Positions 48,113 to 59,265 of a stretch of 64,000 nucleotides of DNA are shown piece after piece; positions within the stretch are counted from its first letter, which is position 1, and each line of letters starts with the position of its first letter. The position numbers and the translations under genes are program-made. Under the pieces are notes generated by a model that saw only the letters and a list, made by a program, of their open reading frames with translations, was not told the DNA's origin and did no database searches. Source of the stretch: Theristus sp. LFF4_11 (lineage: Eukaryota > Nematoda > Chromadorea > Monhysterida > Xyalidae); the NCBI GenBank assembly GCA_030248135.1, contig JASANC010005885.1, forward strand, positions 1-64,000, read 5' to 3'.

Positions 48113-48533
48113 GAAGATGATACTTTCTGAAGGTGTTCGTTGTGCCCTTTTCAGTGCGATAAAATTCGAATGAACCATTTTTGTTGGGCGGTTGTTTATG
48201 ATGCGCATACGTGTCAGGTCTGTTGATTCGCGTCGCAGTTTCATTTCGCTGCGCGTATTTTGTCTTTTCGGCACTCTAGTTTTGATAATTGTTATTTGTG
48301 TTTTTAATGATTTGTCATTTCACTCGCTCATATTCAGGCAACCTTGTGTTAATCTGAATGGGCATATTACATTGAATGGTGCGTCAGCAGCCAATAATTG
48401 GCTTTGTAGCTGCGCGGGTTTGTTTCGTCCATTGGGTTTTTACCGTGGTCACACATGTGAATCGTCAGCATTGCCAAGTTCACTGCAGCATAAACAGTTC
48501 GGCTTTGGCTTCGTGTAGTGCTAGCACGCAACG

Positions 48534-51500
48534 ATGACGCACGAGCTCGGATGGTATTACAAGTTGGATGACGGCAAGGAACATGGTTGGTGGGCTAAAG
48601 AAAGTGATTGTAGTTTATCACTTGAGAGTTCCGGCGAGCTGATTATATTTTCGGTGAGCGAGCTGTTCTGTGTTCATACCGTGGGCTGCTTTCCTTAAAG
48701 CACATTTGCATCGGTTAGGGTTGGTAAAAAACCGGTTTTTTATTAGCTAGAAAACGTTTTTTAAACCGTTTTTTTCCACCACCCTAATGTGTCCAGAAAT
48801 CCCCCAATACAGTCGAAATTAGCATCTGAAGGCTACAAGAAAATGTGATGTTTTTCACAAATTCAGTTTCACGCAGCCCATTTTTCAGTTTTGCGACATA
48901 AAATTAAGCGATATCATCCACTTGATTAGGGTTGGCAAAATACCGTTTTTTTCAAATCGTGGTAAAAAAACCTGTATTTTTACCGGTAAAATTACGGTAA
49001 TCGGTAATTACGAAAGCCAAAAAGTTGTAAAAACTCACATACTTTTCGCAGCCGACTTTAAACTTGAACCAGGATTTGTGAAAACAACTTTCAGAATGCT
49101 TTGTTCAAAATATCGTGCACCAACAAAGAAAATAAATTATGTTTGGACTTGAAAACCCAAAAGGTCAGCAATAAATCGAACATTATCTTTTGCTCAATCG
49201 TTTATATTCCACCAATTATACAGAAAAAACCACAGCGTTTTCACCCTGACAGTCTTTGGTCACAATAGACGAACACAATTTGCTGCAATAACGCAACTAA
49301 ACCGAATTTAGACTAGAGTCAGTTCAGATCAAAAAGAAAACAAATCAGTAATTGTGTAAGAAAGACAATTTTGAGCGACATTTGGAGTTTTTGAAATTTT
49401 CAGCTCAGCTCGGCAGCTCCAGCCGATTCTTGCACCTGGCTTAACAGTTCTTTCAAAACATCAGTGTCAATTTCGTCATCATATTTTTCTTAGATTTTCT
49501 CATTTCTCATCAAAAATGATATAAAAACTCAGGGTCCGAAATTGAAAAAAAACCGGAAAAATACGAAAAAAAACCGGAAAAATACAGAAACGGTCTTTTT
49601 CCCGTTTTTTTCAAGGCACCAATTTTTGCCCTGGTAAAAAAACGCGTATAAATACGTGTTTTTTTTACCGGTAAATAAACCGGTATTTTTACCATGCCAA
49701 CCCTACACTTGATTGTTTTGAAGTACCAAAAAATTCGGAAAAATTTTTAGGTAAAAAACCGATTTATTTCGCATGCCAACCCTAGCGTCGGTGCATTCCA
49801 ATTGACACGAAATGCCACAGCGGTATTGCCAATCTCTGGGGCGTTGCAAAGGCCGCTCGGGCTAACAAGACAACGCACAAGCTTGCTATTCGCAACGCAG
49901 GTCCGTACCAGTCAGCGGACATGCTGAATTGGTTCCGTGCCGGCTATTTCCCGATGTCGCTGCTGCTGCGACGCGACGGCGAGCTCGAGTACATGACGCT
50001 CGATGAGCTCGTGCAACGCGACAAAGTGCGTCGTGGTTTTTTTAGGTTTTGCCGTTGTGCCGTTCTGATTTTTTCCCTCGCGGGTGCGCTGCCGACCGAT
50101 TCGCACGGGCACGGGCAGCCACGGTGAACGTATGCTGTCACTGTCATATTTGTCGCGTCTGTAGCGCAGGTGTAGAGCGTTCGTCTACCGTTCTGTAGGT
50201 GGAAAGTTCGAACCTCGCTGCGGACAAGACACACAATGGAGAAACTAAAAGTGACCAACAAGATCTAATGGTCTACTCCCTCCAGAGTCGAGAGTAATTT
50301 GGGCTCGGGGCAGTATTGCCCGTTTCCGCCGGAGTTTTGTACCTTAGGGTTTCCGGAACCGGCGCGCGAACAAATAAATAAATAAGACAAGACGACAGTT
50401 TCCGGAATAGGTGACGGGCATGACAGAACAGGGGGCCGGACTGAACTCGGGGCTTCCGTTTAACGGAGGCAGGGGCACGCAGCTTCACGGCCCTATTCAG
50501 TATATTCTTCCTGTCACCGAACTACTCTATTTACTACTATCTTTTCTTTAACACCTGCGACTCAATGCGGTTGTAGACGTGAATGGAAGCTAGTTTCAAC
50601 CTTTATGTGGTAATTCAGAATAGCCTAAGTGACCCGGCCTTATTTAGGGGACTCGGATCAATTTACCAATTTTGAATTCGCGCGTCATGCATGTGACTGC
50701 TTACCCATCTATGCGCGCATTTAGTCCCGGGACCAAAATAAAAGATCATACACGCTCATAAACCAACGAACAAATGGCAACATTGTTCGCGCACCGCACC
50801 GTTGTTGCAATGAAATCACGCTGATCATTGCGTGTAGGTGCCTTTCCTGTCGGACGGCATGCGCGTGCTGGCGTGCACGTCGACGCTGCCGCCGGTGTCC
50901 AGTGCCGCCGGCACGTTTCTGACGTACGCCGCTGCCGGCGGGGGGCCCGTGCCGCCACCACGCCATGCGCACGCGATGCTCGTGCCCATCAGTCAACACC
51001 AGCAACAACAACAGACGCACCATGCACTGGTCGCGCCGCCGCCGCATCAGCCGATCGCTAATGGATATCCGGTTGGGCTTTTTTTTCAAATTTACTTGAA
51101 AACCTTTCGGAGACGATTTCCGTCGGAACACGAATCGAAACACCGTTCTTTGTTTTGTTTTCAAAAGATGGCATAATAGACTTCAAGTAGCGAGAGGGTG
51201 GCGATTTCGTGGACTGGATAACAACGGAGATTACAAGGAAAAAGATCACGTTATATAGGAGATCACGCATAATTACAGCTAACTAATTACACGATAATCG
51301 CCCATCATTAACTATACAACAACAAAACGTTTCGGAGACATTTCCGTTGGAACACGAAGTTTGTGTCTCAAAAGATGGCATAATTAGACAGCAATTAACA
51401 ACAAGATGTTGCTCATTCTATGGTTTGTTATCACGATGCAGCTTGGTGCGCCCGCAGCGTTTGTGGTGTCGCCAACGGGTCAACTGATTGCGTACCCGCA

Positions 51501-54101
51501 ACCGTTGCTGAGTCCACCGCAACAACTTCCCCAAGCGGGTATACAGCCGCCGGCGAGCTCAGCTGGCTCTGGCTTTGCCACGCCCGACCAACAGAGCACG
51601 CCAAGTGAGTGTTGTCGTGCCATTGCAGAGTGATGATTCTGTGTCGATCTCAATTCCAGCGGGCAAAACAACACACCACATGACACATATCTGCCGTGTT
51701 GTTGTGTTTGTGTGTGTGTGTATTGTTGTGTTTACGGCACTGTTTACACGGCAGTCAACTGAATTTGCAACATGTTGTCGGTTTGATGATCTCTATCTCA
51801 ACAACTATCTCATTTGGATGATCTTGTCTGCTTGATTGGTTCCTGCGAAACAGAACCAATAATGGGAATCATTGAAATGATGACAATTCGTTGTGAAATT
51901 CCATGAATGCATTCGTCGTGCAGGTCTGAGTCCGCCAGCGGCCTACACGCCGACGCCGCAGTTGCAGTCACGCCAATTTCAGTCGACTCAGCCGCAACAA
52001 CATCAACAACAACAACAACAACACGTTGTCGCCGTCGTCAACGCCGGCCACAATGCGCATAATGTTCACACTGATGATGGCACGCAGCGAACGGACGTGC
52101 GTGATGCGAATGAACGTCACCGAACCAATGAGCGAGCGGGCGCCGCGACGCCGACGACGACGACGAAATGCAGCAGAACACACAGCGGCGTCACCATGGA
52201 CTCCGCCCAGCTGAGGCGACCGTCGTCGCCGGTGCTCTCCAATGGGCTGCATGATGCCGCTGCGAATGACGACGATGATGATGATGATCTGGTGCTCGTG
52301 AAACATCAGCACGCCGCTAGTCGACGCGACCAGTGCGTGTCGCCCTTTCAGGTGGGCGTGTTCTTTGTTCGTGCAATTGGGTTGTTCTTTCGGTAGGGTT
52401 GGGAAGCGAGGCTTTTAATTTCGAGCTAGATTAGAGCTCAAATGCAACGCCGACGTTCGTGCGCTTTCAGTTTCAGTTCAGTTTAAAATGGTACCTTGAA
52501 AATCAGGTGACCCATTGGTTGCGTTTAGACAGATAACTTGGACACGCCTTCAGGGCCGGACTTTTATTCGCATGCCATATTACGTGTGGTGTGCGGTGAC
52601 AGTGCCATTTTGTCACCGCTCGAGGCCTGGTGGTAGTGCGTTGGACTCTTGTCTGTGCGCTCGAGGAATCGAGCCCCGCCGAGGGGTATATAGGCACTTA
52701 ATGACAGAGAAAACTCGATGAGTGTGTGGGTGCCCTACTCAGTGGCGTTCTGTACGCTTCTCTGGGTTAGCGCTGGCTAAAAACATGGCCTAAAAATCAC
52801 AACAACAACAACAGTGCCAGTATGGTTGTTGCTAGACTGTCTGACATTTCCAGTGCGCCACGGTCGACTTCGGCCAGCAAACATCGGACGACGGCGAGTT
52901 CGTGACGCTGCCGATTGTGCGCGCGCGCGACGCCGCCAGCTGCACGTCCGACTTGGCTGCGGCACGTGACGCGCACGCGCAGACGGACATCGCAGACGTC
53001 AGACACGTGCACACGGCCACCGAGCAGCTGACGGTGCAGCCACACATCCACTGTACAGTATGTTTGTGTAAACCTGTCACTTTTGTAACAGAATGCAGCG
53101 CCCGCGACACGCATGAGAGAACGGCGATCGCGGAGTTGCCGGAAAACACACTCCAGCCACGCATGCGGCGTTTCAGATCACCTAAACACACGATACGATT
53201 CGTTCGTTCTTACTGTAATTGAAACTTTCGCGTGCTCTGATTCTGCGGAAAAGTGACAGCGTTAACCGAGCATACTGTATTTCCGCTAAAAAGCAGGACA
53301 CTCCGATAAACTGTATGAACAGCGTGTAGCTCGGAGACGATAATCGGAGCAACAGTAATCGTTTGCACACTGGTGGTGTTTCGATGGTACACTCCGGTTG
53401 CGGGCATAAACGCGGCAATGGTGCGCACGCACAAACAAGCCAGGCTGCCGCGATGTCGCACCATATGCGCGTGTTTGTGACACTGTGACTGTCTGCAACA
53501 TAACGGTGTTTGTATCATAACAAGTGCGCGTTGTCGATTTCTGTAACGTTCCGTTTTTTTTTCGATGAATGTAGTCCGATAAGCGATTCGCGCGCAGTGC
53601 TGGAAGTTTTATTTTGGAACAGGGTTTGGCGAAATGGAACAAATAAACTGCCTAGTGTTGCAAACAGATGCTAGCCAACCAGAATTTTCGCAAAAATTTC
53701 CTGTTCGACCGTTCAACGTTGCGTTGCGCTTTTGCACAAGTTCATACGAAAAAAGCAAACACCGAGCAACAAACAGACAAACTAACTGTTACTTTTTCTT
53801 TTGGTTCTGCGACTCGATGCGTTTGTAGACGTGGATTAGAAATTGGTTTGATTGCTTTATGCGGCAATTAAAAAAATTGCCCAAGCATGCCAGCGACATG
53901 TCAGGGTTGCTTCATCGATTTCGAATCAGCGGGTCGAGCTAAGCGTGAAGTCTGATTACCTATGAATGAATATGTGTGCAGTGGCCGTGGCGTCGCAGGA
54001 CTAGAAAAAAGTTTTTTGGGTTTTTGCAGGTGAGCATGCGCGAGATTCGCCTCCAACTGGCGCCGCTGTTCGATCGCGTCGGCATTCGTCTGGTCGATTG
54101 A
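48534..54101 (+). CDS. GYF-domain adaptor protein (425 aa)
   Basis: Seven exons, 48534-48585, 49901-50025, 50838-51071, 51442-51604, 51924-52351, 52854-53057 and 54030-54101, total 1,278 nt with matching phases. The GYF domain is N-terminal, about residues 5-60: WYYKLDDGKEHGPYQSADML and NWFRAGYFPMSLLLRR, carrying the W-Y-GPY-WF-GYF pattern that binds proline-rich peptides. An in-frame stop at 48522 fixes the start. The rest is disordered: Pro/Gln-rich (SPPQQLPQAGIQPP, PQQHQQQQQQH), an acidic DDDDDDD run and a short conserved-looking tail MREIRLQLAPLFDRVGIRL. GYF proteins of the GIGYF type act in translational repression and mRNA decay; which subtype this is cannot be told from the domain alone. 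The first intron contains two nested hAT-like elements, a later one a SINE. Confidence 0.9.
48716..49784. mobile_element. hAT-like element in GYF intron 1 (outer)
   Basis: TAGGGTTGGTAAAAAACC and its complement-like end CATGCCAACCCTA, with 8 bp flanks GCATCGGT and GCGTCGGT (one mismatch). It contains the younger element at 48927-49705. Confidence 0.82.
48927..49705. mobile_element. hAT-like element nested in the previous one
   Basis: TAGGGTTGGCAAAATACCG and CATGCCAACCCTA ends with the exact duplication CACTTGAT on both sides (48919-48926, 49706-49713). Non-coding. Confidence 0.9.
50157..50400 (+). mobile_element. tRNA-derived SINE
   Basis: The head 50157-50225 has a seven-pair acceptor stem (GTCTGTA with TGCGGAC), an A-box-like TGTAGCGCAGGTGTAGAGCG and a B box GTTCGAACCTC. 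A unique body follows and ends in an AAATAAATAAATAAG tail. The irregular anticodon arm argues against a functional tRNA gene. It lies in a GYF gene intron. Confidence 0.7.
50553..50745. repeat. GACTCAATGCG MITE copy
   Basis: CCTGCGACTCAATGCGGTTG at the left, GCGCGCATTTAGTCCCGGGACC at the right in degenerate form; GTGGTAATTCAGAATAGCC inside. GYF gene intron. Confidence 0.8.
52616..52815 (+). mobile_element. SINE with (CAA)n tail, copy 1
   Basis: GGCCTGGTGGTAGTGCGTTG and GGAATCGAGCCCCGCC give A- and B-box-like promoter elements. The body is shared with 60684 and ends AACAACAACAACAG. It lies immediately upstream of the exon at 52854 of the GYF gene. Confidence 0.85.
53803..53960. repeat. GACTCAATGCG MITE copy, degenerate
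   Basis: GGTTCTGCGACTCGATGCGT and GTTTGTAGACGTGGATTAGA match the family left end. The right end is poorly preserved. GYF gene last intron. Confidence 0.7.
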
Positions 54102-54109
54102 CCACGTTT

Positions 54110-56690
54110 GAAAATCGACTTTTTTCATGTGCACGTCACCGTCACGTCATTATACATATATATAGCCACCCATGTTGAATCCTCGTTCATTGTTGCATCC
54201 AGCTATCTCTTGCTCCCGGCGTGTGTGTGCGTGTGTGTCTGCATTTTGAAAACAAAATGTTTTTTATGTTTTCTTCGTATGCAAAAACAATTTATCAAAC
54301 TCCATTTCCTTGTTTTGAAGAATATGCGATTTTGTTCGTTGCTTTGGAATGAAGATTTCTAATGTGGGCCGTTGCGATTATTTACAATGGGGAGAGAGTT
54401 TGTGTCTAGCTGAGAACGATTTGTTATGTTTTCACGTTTCTGGATGTTGGTGATTTTTTCAAAGTTCATTTTCATGAGGTGCAAGACAAAACTACAAGCC
54501 CGGGCGCATATCACAAATGCGCAGCTTTTATTAATACAAAACAGGGTAGATTTCGGATAAACTGACTGTAAGCTTGCACTTCATTGTTGTTAAAAAACCG
54601 GTATTGTGTAAAAAAAGTTCAAATTCGTTGCTGGGATGTTTTGTTGATGAGATTTTAAGAATGTGTTGATTAGGATCAAACATTGTTTTAGCGACTGAGA
54701 AAAAATATATAAATTGTTTGCTGTGGCATATATGTTTTTTTACGGTGAACAATTTTGTCAAAATGTGTCATGGAGTGAAATCGAGACACCTTTATTAAGC
54801 GACTGTTGTTGATGCCACGTGTGAAAACAGTGCCCACCTGAAAAAAATGTTGTTGTCGCACCATTAATAGTTAATTCATGAATTTGCTGCCATTTTGCAG
54901 GTTCATGTATGAGTGTGACCCCCAAAAATTTTTTTGCCTGCCATTCCATGTGGCGTGCATCAACGATGTTTTGTGATCTGTCGTTTCTTGATTTTTTTAT
55001 TTGTACTGCGATATCGCAGAAAATTTTGAGTGTTTGTTCTTGAAAACGGAAGATTAATTTTATAAATCCGTTCTTTCTGTCGCTTGAAGTGTTCGCGAAT
55101 TTATTATCCCATTGAATTTGTTTGGTCAATGACGTGAGAATTTATCACACCTCTGCTCAGTCTTTTTTGCTTTGTTTTTGATAAATTTAACTTTTCTCTC
55201 CTTTTGCCCTTGCGTGTATTATCATTATCAATCTGTGCAGCTTTTACCCACGTTTCGTGTTTTTTTTGAAATATTCTCAATTATTAAATGTCGTTGGAGT
55301 ACCGAAACGGTGGTATAAATGTATCGGATTTTGAGAAAAAAATCGCACAACCAATTACAGTTCCCTTAATTGCAGGAAACTGTTGCGGGATATTCAACAC
55401 GTTCGTTTCGAGTCTAAACTGTGCACGCGGTTCTGTTTTGCCTTGAAAGCTCTAATGTGTTTAGGAACGATGTTTGGGATGATGCTGTAGCTGCAATGTG
55501 TATTTTGAGGGTGTCATGTTTTTTTTGTTGGGATTTTTCAAATGAACTTATAACACGTTTGATGAACTGCGAATTTCAATGATCGTTTACTTCATTTTGC
55601 ACAACTTATGGGTCTGATGATTGCTGTATTTTCAGTAAGATGATTTCAGTGAATATTTATAGTGTCGTTTCAATTCAGTTACTTCTTGTGCATTTATAAA
55701 GTTGAAACAGGTCCACAATGTCCGTTGATACGTTTTTATATCTTATTCGAACTGTACATGAACTGTTGAAATGCGCCACGGTTCTAAACGAACGTCGATT
55801 CGCTGTATTTTGCGCGCGGTAAAATGGGAAAAGGAGCTAATGTGCGTACTTTTGTTTCGGCATTGTTTATTTTGGCTGATAGTACCGTTTTTCGGCAAAA
55901 TTTGGAGACTGTTGTTGCTGAGCTCAGTAAATCTTCCATGTTTCGTCGAATACTTTCACTGTGTACCAAATACAATGTGCTATTATAATGTATGCTCGTT
56001 GAATGCTGATACAATTATGATGGCTAAAAACTGCTTGTCCCTATTTTCAACGAATGAGAATTTTAGTTTGAATTCGGTTTTTGAAGATTGACACTGAAAC
56101 ACTTCTTTCTGAACAGCGTTTGTGTGAAATAAACTGTAATAAAAATAACGTGCCAAAACAATTTGTAATATAACGATATCATATAGTTTTATAATGATTA
56201 GTTTCTGCATATTTCTGATGGGGTTTATGAATGGTGTTCAAGTTTACAAGTTTATCATAAATATACTGGCTACGCAAACTGTACTGTAGGGCGTTGAGGT
56301 TTTCGTTTGCTTACCTTAGTCGGTTACTGTTTCACATCCGATGAGAACTCCGTTATTAAAGCGGCATTCATGAAGCAGTATTTGGTGACGCGTAACTGTG
56401 TTATAGCTACGCGGTAATTAAAAATGTTTCATGAATGCCCCTAAAGAAACCTAACTTACGCCTGGTGTGCAATCGGCTTTTTTCGCCCAAATCATCGTTT
56501 GTCCCTTTCATGCTATTTCGATCCACACGAGAGTGCTTTTCTTTTGACTTTCGATTTTCTTTCGTTGATTTTCCGTTCTGGAGCAATTAGAATTGGAAGA
56601 TATCTATTATCATGCTCTTGATGTGTTTATTACACTTCGAAAATCAGTCGTGTCGCATCAATGAAACGGTTGAAACAGTTGACGGAAGTA
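54110..56690. other. intergenic between GYF and PEBP genes
   Basis: AT-rich sequence without recognisable exons. It includes the 3' UTR of the GYF gene and one small palindromic MITE (56358). Short open frames here show no domain. Confidence 0.5.
56358..56448. repeat. small palindromic MITE, copy 5
   Basis: GCGGCATTCATGAAGCAGTA and TTTCATGAATGCCCC flank GTGACGCGTAACTGTGTTATAGC. Confidence 0.8.
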
Positions 56691-56691
56691 C

Positions 56692-56697
56692 TTTATT
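56692..56697 (-). terminator. polyadenylation signal of the PEBP gene
   Basis: AATAAA on the minus strand, 121 bases beyond the stop at 56818. Confidence 0.5.
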
Positions 56698-56817
56698 TAT
56701 ATACATGCGAAAGTTGCCTTTAAACAACTGAAAATTATCGTCAACATTGGTCGTTGTGTATGCGGTTGCAATTTGTAAAACAAATGTTTATAATTTAGCT
56801 TGTTGTCTTGAAACCGT

Positions 56818-59059
56818 TTAACAAGGACCCGGATTCGGCATGCCCAACTGCGCATAGACGACCGGGACGTACGAGTCGCACTCGGCCTGGTAATAGGTAA
56901 TAGAAACTGAAAAAATAATCTGCTGGTTTTCACGGACGGTTCTGTTCCGAGTTAGATATACTGAATTCACTGGAGCGTTGCTTACATTCCTGGAATCTAC
57001 AGCAACAAAAATGGCTTAGCCAGCGCTGAAAATGTTTTCTCGTGGTTGCATCCAAGAAGAGTGGTAGCGCCTAAAGCATAGCCGTGCGTCAACGGAACGT
57101 TGTTTAGCACCAGCGCCAATGTGTTTTTCATGACCACATTTTCAGCGTGTTTATTAAAACCAAGGCGTCGCTGAATACTATTTCATGAACGCACCTTTAA
57201 TTGCCAATGAATGGCAAGAAAAATAAAAACGGAACACCGACAACCGACCAGAAAGAAGTTGCCGGCGACGGGTGTGCCGAGGTTGTGCTTCGCAGCAAAC
57301 TCGACCGTGTGGAACTCGCCTCTGCCCTGGATCTGGCGATTGTTGATGTAGCCGTGATCGGCGTCGGCGACATGATGCGCCTGTTGGAACACCAGGAACG
57401 TGTATCGATGTTGACCTGCATACGAACGTATGATCGCTTTTTTTATTTAAAAAAACCGAACAACATGGTTTTTTTTCGGTTCTGTTGCGTTTCGCGGACG
57501 CGTCGATGGCCGCGGCAGTTCAAAGTTGGCCAGGTGGACCAGGTCGTATCTCAAAGGGTTCAACTCAAAGGTCCGCTCAAGCAATCTTGCATTGAATTTA
57601 ACTTTCCGTATCGATCATACATGGAACTGATTTCCTATGTTTGCGTGCATTGAGTGGCAGCGCAGAACCGAATCGGAACAATAATGCCATGAAACGTACG
57701 TGTGTACACCTGTGTATAGCCTATTCATTCGAAGGGGTGTTGTCTAAATGACATCATATGTTTTAAAAACGCCATATGTGGCTGATTCCTTGACCTGACG
57801 TCAAAGCACATGACGTCATTTCGGTCCGTTTTTTTTTGGGGCTGCTTTTTTAGCTTGTTGGCTGGTTATTTTGAAATTGAAATAACTTAGTCCGTTTCAT
57901 TAAAGTAGCACTGTCTACATTTGAGTGCAAAAAGGCTAAAACCGTGGATTGTTACCACAGTTGGTTTACGACAGCTGAACCAACTTTGCAAACTTTACCA
58001 AGGCACCTGACCTGACTTCGGTGGCGGTCCCGCGGGCACGTACTCAGCCAGCGTGTCGCCGCGACGCAGATCGGTGCCCGGAATATTCACGACCAACCAG
58101 TGGTTCCACTCGGCGTTGGCGTCGTCCGGTGACGGGTCTGCATACGAATTTGAAAGCCGTTCCGAAGCTCCAAAAACAAGTATCTTTTATTTTGCTCCCG
58201 CGTCTCAATGCGTGCATAGGTGGGTAAGCAGTCTCATGCACGACGCGGGAAATCAAAATTAGCAAAAGGCCTCGAATCCCCTAAATAAGGCCGGGTCACT
58301 TAGACTATTCTGAAATACCACATAACGATTGAAACTAGACTATTCTGAATTACCACATAACGATTGAAATTAGTTTCCTTTCACGTCCACAACCGCAGTG
58401 AGTCGCAGGTCTTAAAGAAAAGATTGTATCTCGATACTTTACTTTCGGGTGACACACGAGTACTACTGAGTATTACTGACAACGATACATGTAGCTTTAT
58501 TGCTGAGAAACAAGATGCAGGGTTCTTGCGACCGCCAAACCGACCGGTCATTATGAGCGTATAAAGTGCGCCTGGCTCCGTCGGCCAACTGACGACACTC
58601 GGGGCCTCACGTGTCTGTCGTGGTTGCAAGACATTCCCTAAACTCACTCTAGTGCCGTCTGGATACTGGATCTGAAACATTTGATGACCGGCATTATTGA
58701 CGTTCTCAACGAAAAACTGTAACCACAAGATAAAAGTCGACCCGACTAAACAATTATTATTCGCACTGTTCTGAATAACAGGATTTTGATACTACAAGGG
58801 GACATAATACACCTGTTGGCGTTGAAAAACAAAACCGCCAGGTTGTTCCTGATAGAGCAACGTGTTGTGTTCAAGGATTGAAATCTAATAATTTTTAAAC
58901 GGCAACATACACTGTACATACATCTGCTAAGGCATTCGGTGCTTTCTGAATTAAGCCGGGTGCAATGTTGTGCTGTTGGAAAGCCTGAATCACTCGAGCG
59001 TCTTTCGCAGAGCTGGAATGGACTTGTTGTTGTGTGCATTGTGACTTTTTTGTAACCAT
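56818..59059 (-). CDS. phosphatidylethanolamine-binding protein family (223 aa)
   Basis: Five exons, 59059-58922, 58716-58545, 58137-58012, 57415-57249 and 56886-56818, total 672 nt in consistent phase. Family landmarks appear in order: IQYPDGTRVSLGNVLQP, LYTLIMTDPSPD (the DPDAP-type ligand loop), AEWNHWLVVNIPG, PPKSGQHRYTFLVF (the GxHR motif) and NLGTPVAGNFF with AECDSYVPVVY near the end. These residues form the anion-binding pocket of PEBP/RKIP proteins, which bind phospholipid head groups and in animals can modulate kinase signalling. No signal peptide is present at the chosen Met, so it is probably cytosolic. DPSPD replaces the usual DPDAP, so ligand preference may differ. A minisatellite-free, compact gene. 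Confidence 0.95.
57140..57200. repeat. small palindromic MITE, partial copy 6
   Basis: GCGTCGCTGAATACTATTTC and ATGAACGCACCTTTAA correspond to one arm only. PEBP gene intron. Confidence 0.6.
57476..57672. repeat. GACTCAATGCG MITE, diverged copy
   Basis: GGTTCTGTTGCGTTTCGCGG at the left and GTGCATTGAGTGGCAGCGCAGAACC at the right. PEBP promoter-distal intron side. Confidence 0.6.
58188..58414. repeat. GACTCAATGCG MITE copy with internal duplication
   Basis: CTCCCGCGTCTCAATGCGTG at the left and AACCGCAGTGAGTCGCAGG at the right. The segment AGACTATTCTGAA..ACCACATAACGATTGAAA is present twice in tandem. PEBP gene intron 2. Confidence 0.8.
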
Positions 59060-59091
59060 GTTCTTGTTACATGATTTTTTTGGTTTTTTTG

Positions 59092-59238
59092 TCCCGAGGC
59101 TCAATGCGCGCGTGTGACGCGGGAATTCAAAATTGGCAAAGTGATCCGAGTCACTTCAGCGATTTTGAATTGCCATATAAAGATTGAAACTAGTTCCTTT
59201 CTACGTCTGCACAAGCATCGATTGAGTCGCAAAATCTG
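59092..59238. repeat. GACTCAATGCG MITE copy between PEBP and its upstream neighbour
   Basis: CCCGAGGCTCAATGCGCGCG and GCATCGATTGAGTCGCAAAA bound it. It occupies most of the about 200 bp between the PEBP start and the next gene's stop, so it is probably in the PEBP promoter. Confidence 0.8.
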
Positions 59239-59265
59239 AAAAATAGAACATCACATAAAGCCAGC

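Noticed and set aside
50157..50225. Functional tRNA gene
   Set aside because: The anticodon arm is irregular and a SINE-like body with an AAAT tail follows, so a SINE head is more likely.
55771..56091. 106-codon plus-strand ORF with a hydrophobic stretch
   Set aside because: No splice context, no domain and AT-rich composition of intergenic type.
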